Positions 38,391 to 48,100 of a stretch of 64,000 nucleotides of DNA are shown piece by piece (the stretch's first letter is position 1; each line of letters opens with the position of its first letter). This DNA is from Nostoc piscinale CENA21 (lineage in GTDB: Bacteria > Cyanobacteriota > Cyanobacteriia > Cyanobacteriales > Nostocaceae). A model generated the notes under the pieces. It was not told where the DNA came from, did no database searches, and saw only the letters and a program-made list of their open reading frames with translations. The translations under genes were made by a program, and so were the position numbers. Location of the stretch: contig NZ_CP012036.1 of assembly GCF_001298445.1 (NCBI RefSeq), forward strand, positions 3,315,351 through 3,379,350. The letters run 5' to 3'.

Positions 38391-41300
38391 ATGAATCAAT
38401 ATTCTCATAGCTTTCAACCAAGCGATGTCTTCTCTGCGACAAGCTACACCAACGATGAATTTCGTCTCAGCAAATGTTCTACAGTTGTTGAACTCCTAGG
38501 TTTGAGAAGTTCTACCCAAGGAAATCAAGATATTTTCACTTTTTTACTAGATGGGGAAACAGAACAAGCGCAGCTAACTTATCAAGAGTTGGATAGGCTT
38601 GCTAGAAGAACTGCTGCACAATTGCAAGCTATGGGTTTAGCAGGGGAACGTGCTTTACTGCTTTATCCGGCGGGACTAGATTTTTTAATTGCTTTTTTCG
38701 GTTGTTTATATGCGGGAGTTGTAGCTGTTACTGCTTATCCTCCGAGAAATCAGCGTAACACACCGAGAATTCAGGCGATCGCTCAAGATGCACAAGCCGC
38801 GATCGCACTGACAACAACAGATATATTATCGAATGTGCAGTCTTTAATGAGTCAAAAGACTGACTTAACATCGTTGCAATGGCTGACAACGGATAATATT
38901 GCTCCAGGGATAGAAGACAATTGGCAACAACCCCATATTGATAGAAATAGTTTAGCCTTTCTGCAATATACCTCTGGCTCAACAGGAACACCCAAGGGTG
39001 TGATGATTAGTCATGGAAACTTACTGCACAATGCTCAAACAACTCGCCAATTTATGGAGCATTCGCCAGCCAGTAAGTTTGTGACTTGGCTACCGATGTA
39101 CCATGATATGGGTCTAATTGGTGGGATATTGCAACCTTTGTATGGCGGTTTCCCTTGCATTATTATGCCGCCTGCGGCTTTTCTCCAACGTCCTTATCGT
39201 TGGTTGCAGGCAATTTCTCACTATCGCGGGACAACCAGTGGCGGCCCTAATTTTGCTTATGATTTATGTGTGCAGAAAATCACACCTGAACAGAAAGCAA
39301 CTCTTGACTTAAGTAGTTGGAATGTAGCGTTTAATGGTGCAGAACCAATTCGCCACGATACATTAGAGCGGTTTGCAGAGGCTTTTGCAGAGTGTGGCTT
39401 CCGCAAAGAAGCTTTTTATCCTTGTTATGGTATGGCGGAAACAACTCTGATGGTTACTGGTGTAAAGAAGGCTGCGCCACCAAAAATCAAAGCATTGCAG
39501 AAATCTGCATTAGCATCTCATCAAGTTGTCGAGTCACCGGCGGTTGGGGGAGATGATACATCTTACTTTGTCGGTTGCGGTCAAATTATTCCCGACCAGA
39601 AGGTAGTAATTACCAATCCAGACACACTCAAAACTTGTCAACCTGATGAAATTGGGGAAATTTGGGTAGCTGGATTGAGTGTTGGTCAAGGATATTGGCA
39701 TCGTCCAGCAGAAACCGCAGAGACATTCGGGGCTTATTTAGCAGATACCGGCGAAGGGCCATTCCTGCGGACAGGAGATTTAGGCTTTTTGCAAGATGGA
39801 GAATTATTTATTACAGGGAGAGCGAAAGATTTAATTATTATTCGTGGTCGCAACCTTTACCCGCAAGATATAGAATTAACGGCTGAACGCAGTCATTCAT
39901 CCTTGCGTCTCGGTGCGAATGCCGCATTTACAATTTTAGTTAACCACGAAGAAAAGCTAGTAGTTGTACAAGAATTAGAGTTTCGCGCCAAGCCAAATTT
40001 AGAAACAGTCATTAATGCGATTCGTCAAGCGGTGACGGAAGAACATGAAGTACAAGTTTATGGAGTTGTTTTAATTAAACCAGGTACAATTTGCAAAACT
40101 TCCAGTGGTAAGATTCAACGCCGCGCAACTCGCGCACAGTTTGAGAATGGCGAACTCAGTATAGTTGCCAGCAATATTATAAAAACTAGTGATCTTGTCC
40201 AAGAGTCGATTCAATTACAGCATTCTCAACTGTTGACACTGGCTATACAAGAACGTCAGACAGTTTTAGAACAATATTTAATTGCACAGATAGCCAATAT
40301 TTTAGCGATCGCACCAGATAATATTTCTCCCCAAGCGCCATTCAGCACCCTTGGACTAGATTCTTTAAAAGTATTTGAGTTGAAAAACCGGGTTGAGGTT
40401 GACTTAGAAGTAGAAATATCCATTGCAGACTTGTTTGAAGGGATGAGTCCGCGATCGCTGGCGGCTAAAATCCTCACACAGATAACAGCAGCAGCTTTCA
40501 TTCCTGCTGTACCTCTAAAACCAATTCCACAAGCCGAAGTTTATCCTTTGTCTTTTGCACAGCAAAGACTATGGTTCCTCGACCGATTACAACCAGGGAA
40601 CCCAGCTTACAATATTTCCTTAGCTGTAAATCTCCAAGGTGAGCTTGACATCATCTTGTTAGAACAAAGTTTAAACGAAATTGTCCGACGACATGAAGCC
40701 CTCAGAACCACATTGAATGTTGTCAACGGACAGCCAGTACAAATTATCACTCCTTCCCTCAAATTATTCTTATCAGTAATCGATTATCAAAAGCATATTG
40801 CATCCCCAGTCCAGCAATTCTTGACTGAGCAAAGCCAACAACCTTTTGATTTAACCAAGGGGCCATTATTACGTGCTGAACTTTTGCGCCTTGCACCACA
40901 AGAGCATATTTTATTACTGGAAATGCACCACATCATCTCTGATGGTTGGTCTAGTGAAGTCTTTTTACAAGAGATAGCATCGCTGTACAAAGCATTCTTA
41001 ACTGGAACTGCTTCATCTTTACCAGAAATTTCTATCCAATACAAAGATTTTGCCCATTGGCAGAGACAATGGTTGCAAGGAGAAATTCTACAAACTCAAC
41101 TTTCTTATTGGAAGAAACAACTGCAAGATATACCAACAGCATTACAATTACCCACTGACCGACCAAGACCGACGGTACAAACCTCAAATGGCGCTCAACA
41201 ATCACTCGAATTGTCTGAAGTACTGATCAATAGACTCAAGGCGATCACGCATCAAAAGGGTGTAACTTTATATATGTTGCTATTGGCAGCATTTCAAACT

Positions 41301-44300
41301 TTCCTCTATCGCTACACCAGACAAGATGATATTGCTGTCGGTTCACCAATTGCTAACCGTAATCGTGATGAAATTAAAGGGTTAATTGGCTTTTTCGTCA
41401 ATACTTTGGTGCTACGTACAGACCTGAGTGGCGACCCAACTTTTGACGAGTTACTTAAGCGAGTTAAAAAGGTAGCTTTAGAAGCCTACACACACCAGGA
41501 TTTACCCTTTGACCAATTAGTAGAAGCAGTACAACCAGAACGCGATACCAGTCGCACACCCCTGTTTCAAGTCATGTTTAATATCCAAGATTACTCCAAT
41601 TTACCAGAAATGCCTGGTTTGGCGGTAAGTTGGGTCAAAATCGACACCAAAACAGCACAGTTTGATTTGAGTCTTTCTATTGATATTACACATCAAGGAG
41701 TGGCGGCATCCTTCCATTACAATACTGACCTATTTGATGCTGCGACGATCGCGAAGATGCTGAGACACTTTGAGAATTTGCTCTCAGGAATTGCGGCTGA
41801 TTCTCAAACTCGGCTATCTAATTTACCACTTTTGAGTGAGGTAGATCGTCAGGAGTTACTAGAATTTAGTACAAATCAATCGCAAATCTCCAATTACCAA
41901 CCTCAACCGTGCATTCACCAACAATTTGCAGCCCAGGTAGAACAGACACCAGATGCAGTAGCAGTCATTTTTGGAAATCAGTCTTTAACTTACAGAGAGT
42001 TAAATCAGCGTTCAAATCAATTAGCAAACTACCTCAAAACCCTGGGAGTTAGACCAGAAGTTTTAGTAGGAATTTGTATAGAACGCTCTTTAGAGATGGT
42101 GGTTGGACTGTTGGCGATTCTCAAAGCCGGAGGTGCATATTTACCTCTCGATCCGGCTTATCCCCAAGAACGTCTCGCTTTGATGTTAAAAGATGCCCAG
42201 GTTTCAGTTTTACTCACTAAGTCAACACAAGCTGAGAAACTCCCCGAACATCAAGCTCAAGTCATTTGCTTAGATACAGACTGGGAAATTATTTCGCGTG
42301 AAAGCCCAGAAAACCCAATTCATCAGACACAACCGGAAAATCTCGCTTATGTAATTTATACATCCGGCTCCACGGGAAAACCCAAAGGGGTAATGATTCA
42401 GCACTATTCTTTAAGTAGTTATATCAATACTGCATGTATGGAGTTTGGATTGAAGGCGAGCGATCGCATTTTGCAATTTGCCTCCATCAGTTTTGATACT
42501 GCGGCGGAAGAAATATTTCCCTGTCTAGTTTGCGGTGCTAGTCTCATATTGCGGACAGAGGAAATGTTAAGTTCAATACCGCAATTTTTACAGCAATGCC
42601 GCGATTACAGAGTCACTGTTCTGGATTTACCTACCGCTTTTTGGCATCAAGTTACTGCTGAATTAGCAACAGCAAATTTGGCAATTCCTGATTCTCTGAG
42701 ATTAGTGATTATTGGTGGCGAAAAAGCCAACAGAAAGCACTTGACAACTTGGCAGCAGACTATTGGTCAAAAAGTACGTCTTCTCAATAGCTACGGCCCT
42801 ACAGAGACAACTATTGTGGCAACACTTTGTGACTTATCAGTACCAACACCGGGCGAAGTGCCAATTGGCAAAGCTATTCCTCAAGTTCAAACTTACATCC
42901 TCGACTCCAATCTACAACTAGTGCCTGTAGGAACTCCTGGCGAATTATATATTGGAGGTGTCGGTGTCACTAGAGGCTACCTGAAGCGACCAGACTTAAC
43001 AGCAGAAAAGTTTATTCCTAATCCTTACAATTCAAAACCTGGAGAGCGTCTTTACAAAACAGGCGATTTAGTCCGCTACCTGCCTGATGGCAACATAGAA
43101 TTTCTCGGACGTATTGATCATCAAGTTAAGATTCGAGGTTTCCGCATTGAATTAGGAGAAATAGAAACTTTACTAAATCAACACCCAAGTGTTCGAGAAG
43201 CGGTAGTTGTTGCTCATCGCGATCGCTCAGATCATCAGCGATTGATTGCTTATGTTGTCGGACAGTATCACCCAGAAAAAGTAGAAGCCTTAGACACTCA
43301 ACAAACCTTGCAGTGGCAAACTGTCTTTGATAGTCTCTATAAAAAGTTTGATACTTCTCAAAACTCTGGTTTTTATATCAAAGGTTGGGAAAGCAGCTAC
43401 ACAGGAGCATCTATTCCAGATGAACAAGTGCATGAGTGGATGAAGCAAACCACCGGGCGCATCTTAGGTTTACAGCCCAACCGGGTTTTAGAAATCGGTT
43501 GTGGTGGTAGCGGACTAATGCTTTTCAGCATTTCCCCCCATTGTCAGCAATACTGGGCAACAGACCCCTCACAAAATGCCCTGCAAATTCTCCAACAGCA
43601 GTTAGACACCCTAGAGCAGCCATTAGCAGGAGTCACACTCAGTCAAAGAAGTGCTTTAGATTTTGATGATGTGGCAGAGAATAGCTTTGATGGCGTGTTA
43701 ATTGTCTCTGTGGCTCAGTACTTCCCAAGCATTGACTATTTGCTCCAGGTTTTGGAGAAGGCAGTCAAAGCTGTAGAACCAGGTGGCTTCATTTTCCTGG
43801 GAGATGTTCGCAGTCTGCCCCTCTTAGAAGCCTTCCATGCCTCAGTTCAACTTTATCGATCTCCAGACAATCTTTCTAAAGAGGCCTTACAACAGCGTGT
43901 GCAGAAACAGTTGTTTGAAGAGAAACAATTAGTCATCGACCCCGCTTTCTTCACAGCCCTCAAACAGCATTTACCTAAAATCAGTCATGTTGACATTCTG
44001 CTAGAGCGTGGTTGTTCTCACAATGAATTAACTAAATTTCGTTACGACGTGATTCTTCATGTGGACGATCAACCAACTTCGACGGCGGAGATATCCTGGC
44101 TAGATTGGCACAAACAAGAGCTAACCCTTTCTTCCGTTCGCTGTATTCTAGAAGAAACTGCACCCCAATTTTTAGGTATTACTGGTGTACCGAATGCCCG
44201 CACGATCGCAGATGTTCAGCTCGTGCAGTGGTTGGCAAATAGTGAAAAACCAGAAACGGTAGGTGAGATCAAGCAGTGTTTCAGATATCTTGAAGATCGA

Positions 44301-45011
44301 GGCGTAGAGCCAGAAGACTTCTGGGCATTAGAAAAAGACCTCCCTTATTCAGTCCAAATTACCTGGTCAAACACTGGTGCGGGCGATCGCTATGATGTGA
44401 TATTTAAGCGATCTACACCTGATGCTGCTGAGTGTTTATGTTTACCTGCTGCTGTACCTCCTCCATCTCGTCCTTGGCACAATTACGCTAACACTCCCTG
44501 GCAAGGAAACTTAGCGCGTGAACGAGTACCTCAACTCCGAGATTTTCTCAAAGAAAAACTACCTGAGTACATGGTGCCAAGTACTTTTATCTTCTTAGAC
44601 GCACTACCTTTAACCCCAAATGGCAAAGTCAATCGTCGCGTCTTACCATTGCCAGAAAGTTACGCTACCCAAAACAACCTCTATGTAGCACCTGAAACAG
44701 AGCTACAGCAGACCATTGCTGATACATGGCAAACAGTACTAGGTATCGAAAAAGTTAGTATTAACGATAACTTTTTCGATTTGGGCGGACATTCTTTGTT
44801 GATTTCTCAGGTAAACGCCCAATTACGAGAAAAACTACAACGTGATATCTCAGTAGTAGAAATGTTTCAATATCCTAGTATTAGTTTGTTGGCCAAACAT
44901 CTTAGTCAAGAACAGCAAGAACAACAGTCTTTTCAAGAAATTCGTACCCGTTCTGAAAAACAGAAATCGGCTTTAAACAGGAAAAAACAAACTCGTAATT
45001 TACGCAAATAA
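38391..45011 (+). CDS. Hybrid starter NRPS: FAAL-ACP-C-A-MT-PCP
   Basis: 2206 residues. Residues ~25-600 are a fatty acyl-AMP ligase (LQYTSGSTGTPKGVMISHGN; WLPMYHDMGLIGG), then an ACP with GLDSLK near 653, so a free fatty acid is activated and loaded. The C domain has HHIISDGWS near 845. The A domain (YTSGSTGKPKG near 1322) reads, by eye, as specificity code D-T-E-D-I-G-S-I-V-K; the acidic 239 and 278 positions suggest a basic or unusual amino acid, not assigned. A methyltransferase with VLEIGCGGSGLMLF (~1698) is inserted before the end of the A domain, as in N-methylating modules. PCP Ser is in LGGHSLL (~2135). No termination domain. ATG at 38391 lacks a clear Shine-Dalgarno. Confidence 0.93.
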   Translation: MNQYSHSFQPSDVFSATSYTNDEFRLSKCSTVVELLGLRSSTQGNQDIFTFLLDGETEQAQLTYQELDRLARRTAAQLQAMGLAGERALLLYPAGLDFLIAFFGCLYAGVVAVTAYPPRNQRNTPRIQAIAQDAQAAIALTTTDILSNVQSLMSQKTDLTSLQWLTTDNIAPGIEDNWQQPHIDRNSLAFLQYTSGSTGTPKGVMISHGNLLHNAQTTRQFMEHSPASKFVTWLPMYHDMGLIGGILQPLYGGFPCIIMPPAAFLQRPYRWLQAISHYRGTTSGGPNFAYDLCVQKITPEQKATLDLSSWNVAFNGAEPIRHDTLERFAEAFAECGFRKEAFYPCYGMAETTLMVTGVKKAAPPKIKALQKSALASHQVVESPAVGGDDTSYFVGCGQIIPDQKVVITNPDTLKTCQPDEIGEIWVAGLSVGQGYWHRPAETAETFGAYLADTGEGPFLRTGDLGFLQDGELFITGRAKDLIIIRGRNLYPQDIELTAERSHSSLRLGANAAFTILVNHEEKLVVVQELEFRAKPNLETVINAIRQAVTEEHEVQVYGVVLIKPGTICKTSSGKIQRRATRAQFENGELSIVASNIIKTSDLVQESIQLQHSQLLTLAIQERQTVLEQYLIAQIANILAIAPDNISPQAPFSTLGLDSLKVFELKNRVEVDLEVEISIADLFEGMSPRSLAAKILTQITAAAFIPAVPLKPIPQAEVYPLSFAQQRLWFLDRLQPGNPAYNISLAVNLQGELDIILLEQSLNEIVRRHEALRTTLNVVNGQPVQIITPSLKLFLSVIDYQKHIASPVQQFLTEQSQQPFDLTKGPLLRAELLRLAPQEHILLLEMHHIISDGWSSEVFLQEIASLYKAFLTGTASSLPEISIQYKDFAHWQRQWLQGEILQTQLSYWKKQLQDIPTALQLPTDRPRPTVQTSNGAQQSLELSEVLINRLKAITHQKGVTLYMLLLAAFQTFLYRYTRQDDIAVGSPIANRNRDEIKGLIGFFVNTLVLRTDLSGDPTFDELLKRVKKVALEAYTHQDLPFDQLVEAVQPERDTSRTPLFQVMFNIQDYSNLPEMPGLAVSWVKIDTKTAQFDLSLSIDITHQGVAASFHYNTDLFDAATIAKMLRHFENLLSGIAADSQTRLSNLPLLSEVDRQELLEFSTNQSQISNYQPQPCIHQQFAAQVEQTPDAVAVIFGNQSLTYRELNQRSNQLANYLKTLGVRPEVLVGICIERSLEMVVGLLAILKAGGAYLPLDPAYPQERLALMLKDAQVSVLLTKSTQAEKLPEHQAQVICLDTDWEIISRESPENPIHQTQPENLAYVIYTSGSTGKPKGVMIQHYSLSSYINTACMEFGLKASDRILQFASISFDTAAEEIFPCLVCGASLILRTEEMLSSIPQFLQQCRDYRVTVLDLPTAFWHQVTAELATANLAIPDSLRLVIIGGEKANRKHLTTWQQTIGQKVRLLNSYGPTETTIVATLCDLSVPTPGEVPIGKAIPQVQTYILDSNLQLVPVGTPGELYIGGVGVTRGYLKRPDLTAEKFIPNPYNSKPGERLYKTGDLVRYLPDGNIEFLGRIDHQVKIRGFRIELGEIETLLNQHPSVREAVVVAHRDRSDHQRLIAYVVGQYHPEKVEALDTQQTLQWQTVFDSLYKKFDTSQNSGFYIKGWESSYTGASIPDEQVHEWMKQTTGRILGLQPNRVLEIGCGGSGLMLFSISPHCQQYWATDPSQNALQILQQQLDTLEQPLAGVTLSQRSALDFDDVAENSFDGVLIVSVAQYFPSIDYLLQVLEKAVKAVEPGGFIFLGDVRSLPLLEAFHASVQLYRSPDNLSKEALQQRVQKQLFEEKQLVIDPAFFTALKQHLPKISHVDILLERGCSHNELTKFRYDVILHVDDQPTSTAEISWLDWHKQELTLSSVRCILEETAPQFLGITGVPNARTIADVQLVQWLANSEKPETVGEIKQCFRYLEDRGVEPEDFWALEKDLPYSVQITWSNTGAGDRYDVIFKRSTPDAAECLCLPAAVPPPSRPWHNYANTPWQGNLARERVPQLRDFLKEKLPEYMVPSTFIFLDALPLTPNGKVNRRVLPLPESYATQNNLYVAPETELQQTIADTWQTVLGIEKVSINDNFFDLGGHSLLISQVNAQLREKLQRDISVVEMFQYPSISLLAKHLSQEQQEQQSFQEIRTRSEKQKSALNRKKQTRNLRK

Positions 45012-45178
45012 AACAGAGAAATAACCCTCATTAAAACTATGCGGACAGGAAGCTGAAACAATTACATACGACAAGTCAATATTTTCGGATTTTTATGGGA
45101 ACTTTCTTGGTTGAGTAGAGCAGTATTAGCCAGCAACCTGCGCTAATAAAATGTGTAATTAATGAGGTTAAGATAGGA

Positions 45179-48100
45179 GTGATGGATAGTACAGAATTAC
45201 AAGATGTAATAGAAGCGATCGCAATTATTGGGATGTCGGGGCGTTTCCCTGGTGCTAATGATATTCCAGAATTTTGGGAAAATTTATGCTCTGGTGTCGA
45301 ATCCATTTCTACCTTTACTGATGCAGAATTAATTGCGGCGGGAATTGAGCCAGAATTAGTGAATCACCCCGATTATGTGAAAAGTCTGGGTGTATTAGCA
45401 AATATAGATTTATTTGATGCGGGATTTTTTGGTTTTAACCCCAAAGAAGCAGAAATTACAGATCCACAGCATCGGTTATTTTTAGAATGTGCCTGGGAAG
45501 CATTAGAAAATGCCGGCTATGACTCGCAACGTTGCGAAAGTCGGATTGGAGTTTATGCAGGTTCGAGTGCAAATAATTATTTATCTTTAGATTTAAATAA
45601 TGAGCGCACAGGATTAGCGAGTCTTTTTCAAAGGGGAATTGGTAACGATAAAGATTTCCTCGCTACTCGTGTTTCTTATAAATTAAATCTCACAGGCCCT
45701 AGCCTCACAGTACAAACTGCTTGTTCTACTTCCTTAGTTGCAATTTCTCTCGCTTGCCAAAGCTTATTAAATTATCAATGCGATATGGCTTTAGCTGGGG
45801 GAGTTTCAATTAATATTCTCCAAAAAACCGGGTACTTGTATCAAGAAGGTGGTGTTTTATCGCCTGATGGTCACTGTCGCGCCTTTGATGCTCAAGCTAG
45901 AGGTACAATTGTTGGCAATGGCCTGGGAATTGTGGTTTTAAAGCGGTTAACTGAAGCGATCGCCGATGGTGATCACATCTATGCTGTCATTAAAGGTAGT
46001 GCTATCAATAACGATGGTTCAGGTAAAATCAGTTACACAGCACCCAGCGTCAACGGACAAGCTCAAGTTATTGCTGAGGCGCTAAGTTTAGCAGATGTGC
46101 CGCCGGAAACCATTAGCTATATTGAAACCCACGGAAGCGGAACTGTCTTGGGTGATCCGATTGAAATCGCGGCATTAACCAGTGTCTTCCGTGAAAGTAC
46201 TGATAAAAAGCAATTTTGTGCGATCGGTTCTGTCAAAACCAATATTGGTCATTTGGACGCAGCTGCTGGGGTGACAAGTTTAATCAAAACTGCTTTGGCG
46301 CTCAAACATCAACAAATACCGCCTAGCTTACATTTTGCCGAACCCAATCCCAACATTGATTTTGCCAACAGTCCTTTTTACGTCAATAACAAGCTGACAA
46401 ATTGGACAACTACTCATACCCCTCGCCGTGCTGGTGTGAGTTCTTTGGGTATCGGTGGAACCAACGCCCACGTCATTTTAGAAGCAGCGCCAACCCTGCT
46501 TGAGTCTAGTGCTTCTCGTCCTTGGCAATTATTAGTACTTTCAGCCAAAACAGACTCAGCATTAAACACTGCAACTGTGAATCTGGCAAATTACCTGAAA
46601 CAGCATCCTGATTTAAACCTTGCGGATGTTGCTTACACATTACAAGTTGGACGCAGAACTTTTGACTATCGGCGTGCTGTGGTGTGTCGAGATATTGCAG
46701 ATGCGATCGCAGCCCTAGAAAACTCTCAAAAAGTACTGAGCAGCATCCCAGCAACACAACAAAAGTCCATAGCTTTTATGTTCCCTGGTCTGGGTACTCA
46801 ATATGTCAACATGGGTTGGGAACTTTATCAAGTTGAATCTATCTTTCGCCAGCAAGTTGATTACTGTTGCGAGTTTCTAAAACCGCTTTTAGGTCAAGAT
46901 TTACGCGATATTCTTTATCCAAATAGACATTCACCTCAAACTCCAGAAAAGCAAAAATTAAATCTGGAATCTCAAGGTTTAGATTTGCGGAAAATGTTGG
47001 GGCGACATCAAGAACAACCCTCCTTACTCCATCAAACTGAACTAGCCCAACCAGCCATTTTTGTCATTGAATATGCTTTAGCACAGCTATTGATATCCTG
47101 GGGAATTCGTCCACAAACCATGATTGGTTACAGTATTGGCGAGTATGTAGCAGCCACTGTTGCAGGGGTTTTATCTCTAGAAGAGGGTTTACAACTAATT
47201 GCTGCAAGAGCGCGGATAATTCAAAAATTACCAGGTGGAGCAATGCTCGCTGTTCCACTTTCACAAGCGGAAATATCTCCCCTACTAAATGATCAAATCT
47301 CCCTATCTGCTCTCAACGGCACGTCTATGTGCGTAGTAGCAGGTGCAACTAAGGCTATAGAGGCTCTGGAACAACAGTTAACTGAACGAGGTTTAGCTTG
47401 TCGTCGCCTAGAAACTTCTCACGCCTTTCACTCTCCTATGATGGAGGGTGCGATTTCTGAATTACGTGAGTTAGTCAAAAGCTTTCAACTCCAAGCCCCA
47501 AAAATTCCTTACATATCTAACGTCACAGGAACTTGGATTACAGCAGCAGCAGCCACAAATCCCGATTATTGGGTTCAACACCTGTGTCAACCTGTGTTAT
47601 TTGCTCCGGGTATCCAAGAACTGTGGAATCAAAATAATCCCATTTTATTGGAAGTAGGGCCGGGACAGACTTTAAATAGTTTCGCCCTTCAATGTCTCGA
47701 AAACAATCCCGAAATAAGTCAGATTATTTTACCCTCCCTGAGATATTCTTACGATCAAAAACCAGATTTAGTATTCTTGTTAAGAACACTAGGTAGGTTG
47801 TGGTCAGCCGGAGTAGAAATAGATTGGTCAGGATTTTATCGTGATGAGCGTCGTTATCGTCTTCCTTTACCAACCTATCCTTTTGAACGTCAACGCTACT
47901 GGTTAGAGACACAAAAACCAACAAGTTATTCAGAAAAATCTCCAGCATTATCAACAGAAAAGTTGGATGTTACCGACTGGTTTAACATTCCTTCTTGGAA
48001 ACGTTCTGCTTTACTTGTCCCAAGGATACAAGCAGAATCAATCAACTCCAGTGATTGTTGGTTAGTATTTATTGATGCTTGCGGTATTGGTAATCAAATT

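Noticed and set aside
44000..45011. Thioesterase or reductase release domain at the end of NRPS1
   Set aside because: The C-terminus ends shortly after the PCP with a basic linker; no GxSxG hydrolase or Rossmann reductase is present.
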